DNA of 41,288 nucleotides from Planctomycetota bacterium (GCA_018970165.1 JAGWWZ010000019.1:1-41288); one strand, 5' to 3'; shown: positions 18,273 through 27,060, counted from the stretch's first letter. A program made the numbers and translations. Notes: a model not told the origin generated them from the letters alone.

Positions 18273-18764
18273 ATGATTCATGAAGTTTCCGGCGACATCC
18301 TTTTGTCGAAAGCCCACGCTATAGCACACGGAATAGCTCCCAACGATCACTTTGATTCAGGATTGGCGTTAGCGCTCCGGGAACGATGGCCCTCGATGGC
18401 CAAGGATTTCCGGCACTACAGTCACAACACCCATCCAAAACCCGGCGAGATCTGGATGTGGAGTGGGGTTGGCGATGCGCACATCATTTGCTTGCTGACT
18501 CAGGAAGGAGACCACGCCCACGGTGCTCGACCAGGTCGAGCTACCCTCTCGAATCTCGCTCATTGCTTGCAACGCGCGTGTTTCCTTGTGGAAAAGGAGA
18601 AGATTCGCAGCCTGGCTCTGCCCGCAATCGCGACAGGTGTAGGTGGATTGGCTTGGAAGGATGTCAAGCCTGTGGTTTGGGAAAAACTGAGCGGTCTTGC
18701 CATCCCTGTTTTTGTTTACAGCACGTACCATTCAGGAGTCGCAGCCAGTGAGCCGGGGGCATAA
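18273..18764 (+). CDS. Macro-domain protein (ADP-ribose-binding/hydrolase type)
   Basis: The 163-residue product is a single macro domain: MIHEVSGDILLSKAHAIAHG at the start, with the ligand-binding first loop, then FDSGLALALRERWPSM, the central strand IICLLTQEG and LPAIATGVGGLAWKDVKPVV with the phosphate-binding glycine loop. Such proteins bind or remove ADP-ribose or related nucleotides. The ATG at 18273 matches the usual family start; a TTG at 18207 would add 22 unconserved residues. The ribD gene begins 11 bases after the stop, so the two are probably cotranscribed. No toxin partner such as DarT is adjacent. Confidence 0.88.
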   Translation: MIHEVSGDILLSKAHAIAHGIAPNDHFDSGLALALRERWPSMAKDFRHYSHNTHPKPGEIWMWSGVGDAHIICLLTQEGDHAHGARPGRATLSNLAHCLQRACFLVEKEKIRSLALPAIATGVGGLAWKDVKPVVWEKLSGLAIPVFVYSTYHSGVAASEPGA

Positions 18765-18775
18765 CGCCCGACATA

Positions 18776-20062
18776 ATGTCTGATGCAAAACCGTCTGATG
18801 CAGAACCGTCTGATCCAGAACCGTCTGATCCAGAACCGTCTGATCCAGAACTGTCTGATCCAGAACCGAGCGATCGGCATACAACGGGGGCGATGCACAA
18901 TCAGCTAGGCGACGAATACTGGATGCGTGGGGCGTTGGATTTGGCGATTCGGGGCTCAGGGCGGGTTGAGCCTAATCCCATGGTCGGTTGCTTGGTTGTG
19001 TGTGACGGTCGCGAAATTGGCCAGGGATGGCATCAGCGGTTTGGTGGTCCGCATGCAGAAGTGAACGCCTTATCGGCACTAACACCGGAACAGATCGGTC
19101 GATCTGATCTGTACGTAACGCTCGAGCCATGTGCGCATCACGGTAAAACTCCTCCCTGCTTGGATCTGCTCTTGAAACTGCAGCCCAAGCGTGTAATCGT
19201 CGCAATGCTGGATCCCTTTCCCGAGGTTTCTGGACGAGGGGTCTCAGGGCTTCGGGCAGCAGGCATTCGAGTCGATGTCGGTTGTCTTGAAGCCGAGGCT
19301 CGACATGTCAATGCGCCCTACTTGAAACGCCTTGAGACAGGTTTGCCTTGGGTGATCGCAAAGTGGGCAATGACACTCGACGGTGCTATCGCGACCGAAA
19401 CAGGCGATTCCAAATGGATTACCGGCGAGGTTGCAAGACAGCGTGCTCATGAGTTGAGGTCGCGTGTCGATGCGATTGTGGTCGGTAGCGAAACCGTGCT
19501 AAAGGATGATCCATTGCTCACTGCTCGATTACCTTCGGGTATTGAAATACCGAGGGTCGCCAAGAGGATTGTGATCGACCGGCGAATGCGAATTCCGGTT
19601 GCGTCGCAATTGGTTCGAACCGCCAGCGCGATCCGATTATGTCTGGTCACCACTCAAGAGGAGGTCGAAGCACAATCTGGTAAAGCCAATCAACTGATGC
19701 GGTTAGGTGTTGAAATCCTGGCTTTACCGCAGGATGAGAAGTTGGGCGGAATAGGTGGATGGTTGCGGCATCTAGGTCAGCAGGGTGCCACCAACGTGCT
19801 GGTGGAAGGCGGGGGTTCGTTGCTTGGCTCCCTTTTCGATGGCGGTTGGGTAGATCAGGTCGATTGCTTCATCGCTCCTCGCATCCTCGGTAGCGCACGG
19901 GCTGCGAGGCCGGTTGCGGGCGAGGGGAGTCTTTGGGTCAGCCGCGCTCAGCAACTTGAACGAGTTCATGTGGAAGTGTGTGGCGTGGACATACACATAC
20001 AGGGTTGTTTTCCGCGAAAGCGTCCGCCTACAGATCATTCTTTAGGTTCGGAATCACCCTAG
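18776..20062 (+). CDS. ribD: Bifunctional riboflavin biosynthesis deaminase/reductase RibD
   Basis: Catalyses the deamination and reduction steps that follow GTP cyclohydrolase II in riboflavin synthesis. The deaminase domain (about 48-185) has RVEPNPMVGCLVV, the zinc motif HAEVNAL and PCAHHGKTPPC. The reductase domain follows (WVIAKWAMTLDGAIATETGDSKW, RVDAIVVGSETVLKDDPLLTAR, VLVEGGGSLLGSLF). The first 33 residues are an odd acidic repeat (PSDPEP units) encoded by a 15-bp tandem repeat. If translation instead starts at the ATG at 18893 (MHNQLGDEYWM), the protein has 389 residues, near the normal RibD length, and the repeat is leader. Both ATGs have only weak SD sequences, so the start is unresolved. 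Confidence 0.93.
   Translation: MSDAKPSDAEPSDPEPSDPEPSDPELSDPEPSDRHTTGAMHNQLGDEYWMRGALDLAIRGSGRVEPNPMVGCLVVCDGREIGQGWHQRFGGPHAEVNALSALTPEQIGRSDLYVTLEPCAHHGKTPPCLDLLLKLQPKRVIVAMLDPFPEVSGRGVSGLRAAGIRVDVGCLEAEARHVNAPYLKRLETGLPWVIAKWAMTLDGAIATETGDSKWITGEVARQRAHELRSRVDAIVVGSETVLKDDPLLTARLPSGIEIPRVAKRIVIDRRMRIPVASQLVRTASAIRLCLVTTQEEVEAQSGKANQLMRLGVEILALPQDEKLGGIGGWLRHLGQQGATNVLVEGGGSLLGSLFDGGWVDQVDCFIAPRILGSARAARPVAGEGSLWVSRAQQLERVHVEVCGVDIHIQGCFPRKRPPTDHSLGSESP
18778..18867. repeat. Six copies of a 15-bp tandem repeat
   Basis: Unit GTCTGATCCAGAACC, six copies starting at 18778, 18793, 18808, 18823, 18838 and 18853. The first two copies have GCA in place of CCA, with one further change in copy 1 and one in copy 5. 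The unit length keeps the frame, giving Ser-Asp-Pro-Glu-Pro in the ribD frame. Changes in copy number would not shift the frame but would change the spacing before the internal ATG at 18893. Confidence 0.93.
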
Positions 20063-20266
20063 AAAAGATTCCCCACGTGGCAGGTTCCTCAGAAACCGTT
20101 TGGCCCGAGGGATGACAGGAACTCGAAACTTTGAGGGCATGCTTGACAGCGGGGGCGGCCTGGAGTTGTAATGTTAACGTCTGTTGAAGGTCGTTGAGCG
20201 TCTTTGGCAGGGCTGTTTTTGTTTCGGGTTGACAAACCCCAACTTATTGGATTCGAGGAAGTAGAC

Positions 20267-20491
20267 ATGCGTACGAGATTTTTGTTGTGCTTGTGCTTGG
20301 CAGCCATGCCTTTGGCGTTGGTGGGTTGTGACGGGGGTGGCGGCAATGTTGTTGGTACAGGATCTAAGGAACCGCCACCAGACGTGAAGGCTCGGATTGA
20401 AGAGCAGAACAAGATGTATCAAAAGATTCAAGAAGAGTCATTGAAGAACCCCCCGGGATCGGGTAACGCCCCTGCTCCTGGTGGCGGCTGA
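20267..20491 (+). CDS. Small putative lipoprotein
   Basis: A 74-residue protein with a lipoprotein signal: positively charged start MRTR, hydrophobic core FLLCLCLAAMPLAL, and lipobox LVGC (Cys at about 21). The mature part is about 54 residues: a Gly-rich stretch, a short charged helix (KARIEEQNKMYQKIQEES) and a Pro/Gly/Ala end. The ATG at 20267 has GAGGAAG eight bases upstream. A strong terminator follows about 60 bases after the stop, so it is a single-gene transcript or the end of one. I do not recognise a family; short lipoproteins of this shape are frequent in planctomycetes. Confidence 0.8.
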   Translation: MRTRFLLCLCLAAMPLALVGCDGGGGNVVGTGSKEPPPDVKARIEEQNKMYQKIQEESLKNPPGSGNAPAPGGG

Positions 20492-20549
20492 TACGACCGG
20501 TTCGTCGCCGCTGTCTTCTGGAAAAACTAGAAATTTGAAGCTAGTAAGA

Positions 20550-20580
20550 AGGCTTCCGAGTTGCCTCGGGAGCCTTTTTC
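20550..20580 (+). terminator. Rho-independent terminator after the small lipoprotein gene
   Basis: Left arm AGGCTTCCGAG (20550-20560), loop TTGC, right arm CTCGGGAGCCT (20565-20575), then a run of T. The 11-bp stem has one G-U pair. On the minus strand the stem is followed by TTCTTA, so it may also help to end xerD transcription, whose stop lies 14 bases to the right. Confidence 0.85.
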
Positions 20581-20594
20581 CACAGAAAGGATGT

Positions 20595-21548
20595 TTATGC
20601 CCGCGGATGGAACTCTTGATGGATACGTTTCAGTTTTCCTGTTTGTACCTGAGTGTAAATCTGGGTTGTTTGGATACTTGCATGGCCGAGCATCTCTTGG
20701 ATCAACCGCAGATCCGCGCCTCCTGCCAATAAATGTGTCGCAAAAGAATGCCGCAACGTATGGGGCGTGGCTTCCTCAGTAATCCCAACTCTCTTCGCGT
20801 AACGCTTTACCAACTCCCAGATCGCCTCACGCCGCAAGCGTTGTCCCGTGCGGGACAGTATTAGCCATGGGGGTTCGTTGTCTGCGTTGCGATCGACCAA
20901 AAGCGGTCGCTCATCGTTAACGTAGGAATTGATCGACTCAACAGCTCGATCTCCCAACGGCACCACACGCTGCTTGCTTCCTTTACCTTCAGCCAAGCAA
21001 AATCTTTCGTGGAGGTGAACATTGGACGTCGCTAGATCGCAAATCTCCGATACACGACATCCCGTCGCGTACATCAATTCCAAGATCGCTCGATCCCTTC
21101 TCCACATGGGATCACCCGGTTCGGGGGCTTCGAGAAACCGATCGATTTGCGATATGCTCAGAACGAACGGTACTCGCTGCCAGATCTTCGGGGATGTCAG
21201 CAAGTCCGCGGGGTTATCGACGACCGCCGATTCGAGTTGTAGAAACTTGAAAAACATTCGGAGCGACACGACATGTCTCGAGATCGACGAAGCGGCTAAT
21301 TCCTGCTCCTTGAGCCAAGACAAGTAGTCCGTCAAATCCTGGATCGTCAACTGCGACAGGTTTCGGTTTCCTAACCACGTAGTAAAGTGCTCCAAATCCC
21401 GGTCGTAAGCTGAGATCGAATTCGCGGCTAGATGGCATTCGGTCCTCAAGTACACCAGGAAACGGTCCCGCCATCCCGCCGTTGTTTCGACGGGTTGTAC
21501 CGTATCCGATTTTCCCAACCGAAACTGCCTTAACTTGCTCTTACCCAA
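20595..21548 (-). CDS. xerD: Tyrosine recombinase of the XerC/XerD type
   Basis: Site-specific recombinase that resolves chromosome dimers. The 317-residue product has an N-terminal SAM-like core-binding domain (FLVYLRTECHLAANSISAY; SSISRHVVSLRMFFKFL) and a catalytic domain with Arg in ATGCRVSEICDL, Lys in GKGSKQRVVPL, HTLRHSFATH (His and Arg), LGHASIQTTQIYT (His and the nucleophilic Tyr). Size and spacing match housekeeping Xer proteins rather than phage or integron integrases, and no attachment site or mobile cargo is nearby. The start is TTG at 21548 with little SD; a TTG at 21518 has AAGG upstream and is an alternative. XerD is favoured over XerC by overall look only. Confidence 0.88.
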   Translation of the reverse strand: MGKSKLRQFRLGKSDTVQPVETTAGWRDRFLVYLRTECHLAANSISAYDRDLEHFTTWLGNRNLSQLTIQDLTDYLSWLKEQELAASSISRHVVSLRMFFKFLQLESAVVDNPADLLTSPKIWQRVPFVLSISQIDRFLEAPEPGDPMWRRDRAILELMYATGCRVSEICDLATSNVHLHERFCLAEGKGSKQRVVPLGDRAVESINSYVNDERPLLVDRNADNEPPWLILSRTGQRLRREAIWELVKRYAKRVGITEEATPHTLRHSFATHLLAGGADLRLIQEMLGHASIQTTQIYTQVQTGKLKRIHQEFHPRA

Positions 21549-21705
21549 GATTCCAATCCGTTGCTCGTAATAACTGGGTCATCCCACACATCGACTTTCT
21601 ACCAGGGTTGCATTCTCCCATCCTTTGCTGCATGATTCAGTTCACGCACACCATAAGCTTACCAGATTTCTCGTTGTGCTCATCGTATTTCAGGAGAGGA
21701 TGCTC

Positions 21706-22689
21706 ATGAAGATACTTGTCGTGGGTGGGGCAGGATACGTCGGATCGCACACGGTAAAGTTGCTGTCTGCACAGGGGCACGATGTCTGGGTGTACGACAA
21801 TCTTTCCCGCGGCCATGCAAAAAGCACCCGTCCCGATCGATTGATACAGGGGAATCTTACCGATCGACCTCTGTTGATGAAGGTCTTAATGGAAAAAGAG
21901 ATTGAAGCGGTCATGCACTTTGCCGCGTTTGCATTGGTTGGTGAATCCGTGCAGCATCCTGCCATGTATTACCAGAACAACGTCGTCGCCAGTTTGGAGC
22001 TGCTCGAAGCAATGCGGGCCGTGGGAGTGTGGCGATTCGTTTTTTCAAGCACCACCGCAACGTATGGGCAACCCGATATCATTCCCATCCCAGAAACGGT
22101 GCCTCAGAATCCGATCAATCCGTATGGATTCACTAAACTAGTCGTGGAGCGGGCACTTCGGGATTATGCGCACGCCTACGGTTTTGGTTCCGCAGCCCTT
22201 CGCTATTTCAACGCATCGGGCGCTTCACCCGATGGCTCGATCGGTGAAGACCACGACCCCGAGAGCCACTTGATCCCAATCGTTCTCCAAGTTGCTTTGG
22301 GGCAGCGAGAGGCGATACATGTATTCGGAAATGATTATCCGACACCCGATGGCACTTGTATTCGCGATTACATCCACGTCGATGATTTGGCAACTGCCCA
22401 CGTTGCAGCACTCGAACGATTAGAACCCAGTAAAGTGATGGAGATGAACTTGGGTACCGGAGTAGGACAAAGTGTCCTTCAAGTCATCGAAGCGTGCCGA
22501 AAAGTTACCGGGCACTCGATCCCGATCGTGAACGCCCCCCGGCGACCGGGTGATCCTGCATGTTTAGTCGCCGACAGTAGTCTTGCACAGCGTACACTCG
22601 ATTGGAAACCGCAATACACATCCATCGACAGTATCGTACAAACCGCCTGGCGTTGGCACGTCACCCATCCGAGAGGATACAAGACCTAG
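21706..22689 (+). CDS. galE: UDP-glucose 4-epimerase
   Basis: Interconverts UDP-glucose and UDP-galactose, feeding surface polysaccharide synthesis. The 327-residue product is a short-chain dehydrogenase-type epimerase: NAD-binding GGAGYVGSHT (8-17), VYDNLSRGH, FAAFALVGESV, catalytic SSTTATYG and NPYGFTK (Tyr/Lys), RYFNASGA, and the GalE segment GNDYPTPDGTCIRDYIHVDD. The ATG at 21706 is chosen for its AGGAG nine bases upstream and because it begins directly with MKILVVGGAGYVGS; an ATG at 21700 is nearly equivalent. The following acyltransferase gene starts 15 bases after the stop. Confidence 0.95.
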   Translation: MKILVVGGAGYVGSHTVKLLSAQGHDVWVYDNLSRGHAKSTRPDRLIQGNLTDRPLLMKVLMEKEIEAVMHFAAFALVGESVQHPAMYYQNNVVASLELLEAMRAVGVWRFVFSSTTATYGQPDIIPIPETVPQNPINPYGFTKLVVERALRDYAHAYGFGSAALRYFNASGASPDGSIGEDHDPESHLIPIVLQVALGQREAIHVFGNDYPTPDGTCIRDYIHVDDLATAHVAALERLEPSKVMEMNLGTGVGQSVLQVIEACRKVTGHSIPIVNAPRRPGDPACLVADSSLAQRTLDWKPQYTSIDSIVQTAWRWHVTHPRGYKT

Positions 22690-22704
22690 GCGCACGGAAT
22701 ACCC

Positions 22705-23922
22705 ATGCAAGACATCATCATCGAGAAGCCCTATCAGTTTATCCCACCTCATCGAGGGCGCTGGTTCCCATCGTTGATGATGAAGACGGGGCTCGTCCCT
22801 TGGTACCTCCGTCGATTCGAAGGGGTCGTCTCATGTCGACTCGAAGGAGTTGACCATTTCCGTGAATCGCAGCGGCGCGGGTACGGTGTGTTATTGACAC
22901 CCAATCATTGTCGATACGCCGACCCGGTCGTCCTCTACTACCTCGCGAGAGAAGCGGAGGTATTGATGTATGCGATGGCCAGTTGGCACCTGTTTCACCA
23001 AAGCCGACTGCAGAGTTGGGCGATTCGAACCATGGGAGCCTTCAGCGTCTATCGAGAAGGCATGGATCGACAAGCTCTGGATCTTGCGGTGGACGTGCTA
23101 AGCAGCAGCGAAAGACCGTTGGTCGTTTTCCCAGAAGGGGCTGTTTTCCGCACCAATGATCTGCTGCAACCATTGCTGGATGGCGTTTCGTTCATGGCTC
23201 GATCGGCCGCGAAGCGACGCGTAAAAGAAGGGAACGACAAGCCGGTGGTGATTCATCCCGTAGCAATCAAATACGTTTTTAAAGGAGATCTCCAAAAGGC
23301 TGTGGCACGCACCCTGGATAGCCTGGAAAAGCGGTTGACTTGGACGAATCTCAAGGGAGCACCGATCCTGACGCGTATTCATCGAGTCACGATGGCGATG
23401 CTAAGCCTCAAAGAAATCGAATATCTCGGCTCGCCACAAAGCGGAACGATCATCGAACGCCAGCAACGTTTGGTCGACCACTTGCTCGAACCCATCGAGA
23501 CCGAATGGTTGGGCAAGAGCACCAGCGGAGCTTTGATTCCCCGTATCAAGGCGCTTCGAACAAAAATCGTACCTGAGCTAACAACCGGAGAATTACCCAC
23601 TTCGGAGCGGGACAGACGATGGAAACATCTCGAGCGTATCTACTTGGCACAGCAGGTGGCATCCTATCCACCCGATTATCTTTCAGCTCCTACGACAGAT
23701 ACCCGTATCCTCGAGACGGTTGAAAGATTGGAAGAGGATCTCACCGACCGCGCTGAGGTTCACGGGCCGCTGGAAGTTGTCTTGAGAATCGGCGAAGCAA
23801 TTCCGGTACCCGCAGACCGTCCTCCTCGCGGTGAAGAGGATCCGATTATGAAGAGTCTTCGCGAAGTGCTGCAGAGCATGCTCGATGAACTCTCTGATGA
23901 GTCTCGAAGAGTCGACCTTTAG
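22705..23922 (+). CDS. PlsC-type acyltransferase, long form
   Basis: The 405-residue product carries the acyltransferase motifs in residues about 60-150: NHCRYADP (H-x4-D catalytic motif), an acceptor segment around YREGMDRQA, and FPEGAVFRTND (the FPEG motif). It lacks obvious membrane helices and has an extra 200-residue C-terminal region rich in charged residues, longer than standard PlsC enzymes (about 240). It probably acylates glycerolipid or a glycan lipid at the membrane; the galE neighbour 15 bases upstream hints at a glycolipid, but that is inference. Its stop overlaps the stop of the convergent gene at 23919 by four bases. Confidence 0.85.
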   Translation: MQDIIIEKPYQFIPPHRGRWFPSLMMKTGLVPWYLRRFEGVVSCRLEGVDHFRESQRRGYGVLLTPNHCRYADPVVLYYLAREAEVLMYAMASWHLFHQSRLQSWAIRTMGAFSVYREGMDRQALDLAVDVLSSSERPLVVFPEGAVFRTNDLLQPLLDGVSFMARSAAKRRVKEGNDKPVVIHPVAIKYVFKGDLQKAVARTLDSLEKRLTWTNLKGAPILTRIHRVTMAMLSLKEIEYLGSPQSGTIIERQQRLVDHLLEPIETEWLGKSTSGALIPRIKALRTKIVPELTTGELPTSERDRRWKHLERIYLAQQVASYPPDYLSAPTTDTRILETVERLEEDLTDRAEVHGPLEVVLRIGEAIPVPADRPPRGEEDPIMKSLREVLQSMLDELSDESRRVDL

Positions 23923-24893
23923 GCCAACTCGTCGACAAAGTCTGCCACGATCCCCAACCCGCGTTCATAGAGAAACTCGCAAGCCAAGCGAGCGAAGATG
24001 AACATCCATTCGGTCAGCAAAGGTACCGAACTGAAGCACTCAGCCACCTCTTTCCTAAGCGCAGTCAAATCGCATTCGCCTCGAAGTTTATTTCGCTCCC
24101 GATAAACGACCGGCCAAACGGCCGCCCAGGTGCGGCGCATCCATGGATTCAGCCCGACTTCGTTCGTGACTAAGATCGATCGATGCCAAGCGTAAAGCGA
24201 TTCGACAGATCTCATCCAGCTGGGATCCATCGGCGGAAATAGTAGCTTAGGGGGTGTTTTGAAATTTCCGTTGGCGAATGCCAACGAGTCTAGCATCGCA
24301 GATTCCATGACATCCCAAGTCGGCCTGAGTGTTTGGAGGATCTCAGTGGGCTGCAAGGTCAACCAGTCGGGCTGTTCAAACTGAATGCACCAAGAGTCGT
24401 TATTCCATCGTGCTGTGCAGGGAACTCGCACTGCGGTGGAGTTCGGAATCGCGTGAACATTGAGTCCCTTTCCTAGACGCACTGCTTCGCGACGAAGCAG
24501 ATTCGTCCAATCGGAAAGCGTGACCTCGGCAATCCAGGATTGCTCCGATGGGATGAAGCCGAGCAAAGCTAAAAATTCATCGACTCGAGTCAAACGAGGA
24601 ACGGGAACGCTCGGCGAGAAGCGAAAAGATTCGTCTTCTTGGAATCGAAAAAGGGATTGTCTTAGAGGTATTTGCTCGAATAGAGGTACCAAGCCCTGGC
24701 TTGCTCCGTAATCCCACAATCTTTGGGCTGCCTCGAGTTGACCAGTGCCGGGCGTCGCGGCCGCGACAAGGGCAATATCACTCATCCAGGGTCGAATACG
24801 CCGAGCAGCAGCGTTTTCGGAGGCCAACATGAGAGCCTGAAGCCAATTGACTGTGAATCCAACTTGAGTCATCCGAGTAGACCAGCTTTCCAT
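23919..24893 (-). CDS. Unrecognised protein, Trp-rich, soluble
   Basis: A 324-residue product that I do not recognise. It is unusually rich in Trp (for example NWLQAL, WIAEVTLSDWTNLLRR, WDVMES, MRRTWAAVWPVV) and has no signal peptide, membrane segment, zinc motif or nucleotide-binding loop that I can see. The C-terminal third is helical. Genuine coding is suggested by the long frame filling the gap between two plus-strand genes, with its stop overlapping the neighbour's. ATGs at 24893 and 24872 are both possible starts; neither has a good SD. It is divergent from the acyltransferase at 24993. Confidence 0.65.
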   Translation of the reverse strand: MESWSTRMTQVGFTVNWLQALMLASENAAARRIRPWMSDIALVAAATPGTGQLEAAQRLWDYGASQGLVPLFEQIPLRQSLFRFQEDESFRFSPSVPVPRLTRVDEFLALLGFIPSEQSWIAEVTLSDWTNLLRREAVRLGKGLNVHAIPNSTAVRVPCTARWNNDSWCIQFEQPDWLTLQPTEILQTLRPTWDVMESAMLDSLAFANGNFKTPPKLLFPPMDPSWMRSVESLYAWHRSILVTNEVGLNPWMRRTWAAVWPVVYRERNKLRGECDLTALRKEVAECFSSVPLLTEWMFIFARLACEFLYERGLGIVADFVDELA

Positions 24894-24992
24894 GCGAGTG
24901 TCAAAGTTTTCCGATTCTAACGGATGAGAGCGATTCGACGTAGGATCTCCTTCCCTCGGTTCAATTGATTTTCCGAACGTTTCGCACCATAA

Positions 24993-25733
24993 TTGCGACG
25001 CTGTCGCGATTTTTGCAGACCGCGAGCCCCACTACCCATTCCAGAACCGAGTCTACGTTTGGCCGTCTTGTCGAGTGCTGAAATAAGAAAACGCTCCCTG
25101 AACGAGCCCTCGCCGACTTCTCCCTGGTGCCGATTGACTGGCCAAACCATCGCGCTGGTCGCTAAGCTCGTCAGTGGATTCACGGTTCGCTGGATCGGTT
25201 CACAGCCAGATACCTGCCAACGCATTTACTTTGCCAACCATACCAGTCACCTCGATGCGGTAGTGTTGTGGGCGTCGCTTCCAGGCCCCCTGCGCCAGTT
25301 CACTCGGCCTGTCGCTGCCCAGGATTACTGGGGGCAGAGCCCTTACCGAAGGTTCTTGGCCAGATCCTTCAATGCGATTCTGATCGATCGCAAGGAAATC
25401 AAAGTGCACCAGAGTCCCGTCGACCTAATGTTGCGCGAGATTGGTGATTTATATTCACTGATTGTCTTTCCCGAAGGAAGCCGGGCGGCCGATGGCGAAA
25501 TGGGTGAGTTCAAAAGCGGTCTCTACTATTTGGCCAAGAAGCGACCCGATCTCGAACTGTTGCCAGTCTACATGGACAACATGAATCGAATACTTCCCCG
25601 GGGGGAGTTCGTCCCTGTTCCTCTACTGAGCTCCATTTCTATCGGAGCCCCGATCTATTTGGAGAAAGGAGAGAGCAAAATCGACTTCCTTTCACGGGCT
25701 CAACGATGCATCAAAATACTCAAAGAACGCTAG
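24993..25733 (+). CDS. PlsC-type 1-acylglycerol-3-phosphate acyltransferase-like protein
   Basis: Residues about 75-245 form a standard acyltransferase domain: FANHTSHLDAVVLW (NH-x4-D), an acceptor segment around ILIDRKE, VFPEGSRAADGEMGEFKSG (FPEGSR motif) and LLPVYMDNMNRILPRGE. It is expected to transfer an acyl chain to a lysolipid. The first 40-70 residues look unlike the family and the TTG at 24993 has no SD, so the true start may be internal (for example the Leu codons near residue 22). The FGE-like lipoprotein gene begins 10 bases after the stop and is probably cotranscribed. Confidence 0.84.
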   Translation: MRRCRDFCRPRAPLPIPEPSLRLAVLSSAEIRKRSLNEPSPTSPWCRLTGQTIALVAKLVSGFTVRWIGSQPDTCQRIYFANHTSHLDAVVLWASLPGPLRQFTRPVAAQDYWGQSPYRRFLARSFNAILIDRKEIKVHQSPVDLMLREIGDLYSLIVFPEGSRAADGEMGEFKSGLYYLAKKRPDLELLPVYMDNMNRILPRGEFVPVPLLSSISIGAPIYLEKGESKIDFLSRAQRCIKILKER

Positions 25734-25743
25734 GCAACCCTCG

Positions 25744-26967
25744 ATGACTTATTTCTCCACGGTGCAGAAATCCCGCGCAAGCATGCGTTCAATATACAGG
25801 GGCTGTAGGATTCTCGTTGTCTTCGCAGGGCTGCTCGGGCTGAACGCATGCACTCCGAATCCTCCTAAAAGTAATATCGCTAAACCGGTAAAAGTTGATG
25901 CAGAGGCAAGTGAGCCGGAACAGGAAAACTTCGCTCGGAGTACCACATTCCATCCTACTCGCGAGAACACCGACCGTCCGAACGCCCCTAATCCCGATGG
26001 CATGGTATGGATCCCAGGTGGCGAGTTCTCGATGGGTAGCGACCACGCGAGTGAATCGCTTTGTGGACTGCCGGGCGTGACGCGCGATGCCGGTCCGATC
26101 CATCGGGTTTACGTCGATGGTTTTTGGATGGACGAGACGGAGGTCACCAACTCCCAGTTTCGAAAGTTCGTGGATGAAACAGGTTATATCACGGTTGCGG
26201 AGATGAAGCCGACGGCGGAGGAGTTCCCCGGCGCTCCCGAAGAAAACCTCGTCGCTGGTTCCACCGTCTTTGCTCCCACTCCTACCGCTGTTCCCTTTGA
26301 TAACTACTTTCAATGGTGGAGCTACATCCATGGGGCGGACTGGCGACATCCAACAGGACCAGCTAGCTCGATCGATGGAAAAGACGATTACCCCGTCGTA
26401 CAAGTATGCTACGAAGATGCAAAAGCCTACGCGAAATGGGCAGGCAAACGGCTACCCACAGAAGCCGAATGGGAGTTCGCTGCACGTGGAGGCAAGTCGG
26501 GACAACTCTATGTTTGGGGCAATGAATTGCTCTCAGATGGAAAGTATCAAGCGAACATCTACCAAGGAAGATTTCCTATACAAGGCGGAGATAGCGGCGC
26601 GGACGGATTCGTAGGAATAGCACCGATTCGGCAGTACCAATCCAACCCCTATGGATTGTACGACATGGGAGGAAACGTTTGGGAATGGGTCAGCGATTGG
26701 TATCGCCCCGATTATTATGCCCGCCTGCATTCCACCGGCAAAGTCACACGCAATCCGCAGGGGCCTGACGAATCCCTCGATCCTAGGGAACCTGATCAGA
26801 AAAAACGTGTTCATCGAGGCGGTTCGTTCCTGTGCAGCGATCTTTACTGCACTCGCTACCTAGTCGGGACTCGTGGCAATGGAGAAGTACGAACGGCAAG
26901 CAACCACTGCGGGTTTCGCTGCGTAAAGGACCGTAAACCAGAACCTAGCGATCAAAAGATTCGATAA
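25744..26967 (+). CDS. Formylglycine-generating enzyme-like lipoprotein (SUMF1 family)
   Basis: The 407-residue product has a lipoprotein signal ending LGLNAC (Cys36) and then a full SUMF1/FGE-sulfatase domain: MVWIPGGEFSMGSD, GFWMDETEVTNSQFRKFV, PVVQVCYEDAKAYAKWAGKR, LPTEAEWEFAARGG, GLYDMGGNVWEWVSDWY, RVHRGGSF and HCGFRC. The pair of cysteines used by authentic FGE (Cx4C) is present at C364 and C369 (FLCSDLYCTR); most SUMF1-like proteins lack it. FGE converts a sulfatase Cys to formylglycine. As a lipoprotein it would act outside the cytoplasm. The start is ATG 25744, or ATG 25783, which gives a more typical signal. It follows an acyltransferase gene by 10 bases. Confidence 0.9.
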   Translation: MTYFSTVQKSRASMRSIYRGCRILVVFAGLLGLNACTPNPPKSNIAKPVKVDAEASEPEQENFARSTTFHPTRENTDRPNAPNPDGMVWIPGGEFSMGSDHASESLCGLPGVTRDAGPIHRVYVDGFWMDETEVTNSQFRKFVDETGYITVAEMKPTAEEFPGAPEENLVAGSTVFAPTPTAVPFDNYFQWWSYIHGADWRHPTGPASSIDGKDDYPVVQVCYEDAKAYAKWAGKRLPTEAEWEFAARGGKSGQLYVWGNELLSDGKYQANIYQGRFPIQGGDSGADGFVGIAPIRQYQSNPYGLYDMGGNVWEWVSDWYRPDYYARLHSTGKVTRNPQGPDESLDPREPDQKKRVHRGGSFLCSDLYCTRYLVGTRGNGEVRTASNHCGFRCVKDRKPEPSDQKIR

Positions 26968-27060
26968 TCAACCTGCGATAATCTGCTATTACATGCGTCG
27001 AGCAAACGTTTCGTCTTTCCTGCAACCCGTTGTGGTTTTTCTTGCGAGGTTCTATCAGCT

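Noticed and set aside
18273-18764. Macro-domain protein as the antitoxin of a DarTG-type system
   Set aside because: No DarT-like toxin gene is adjacent; the neighbours are a ThuA-like gene and ribD.
20595-21548. Tyrosine recombinase as the integrase of a mobile element
   Set aside because: Its motifs and size match housekeeping Xer proteins and there are no attachment sites, transfer genes or phage genes around it.
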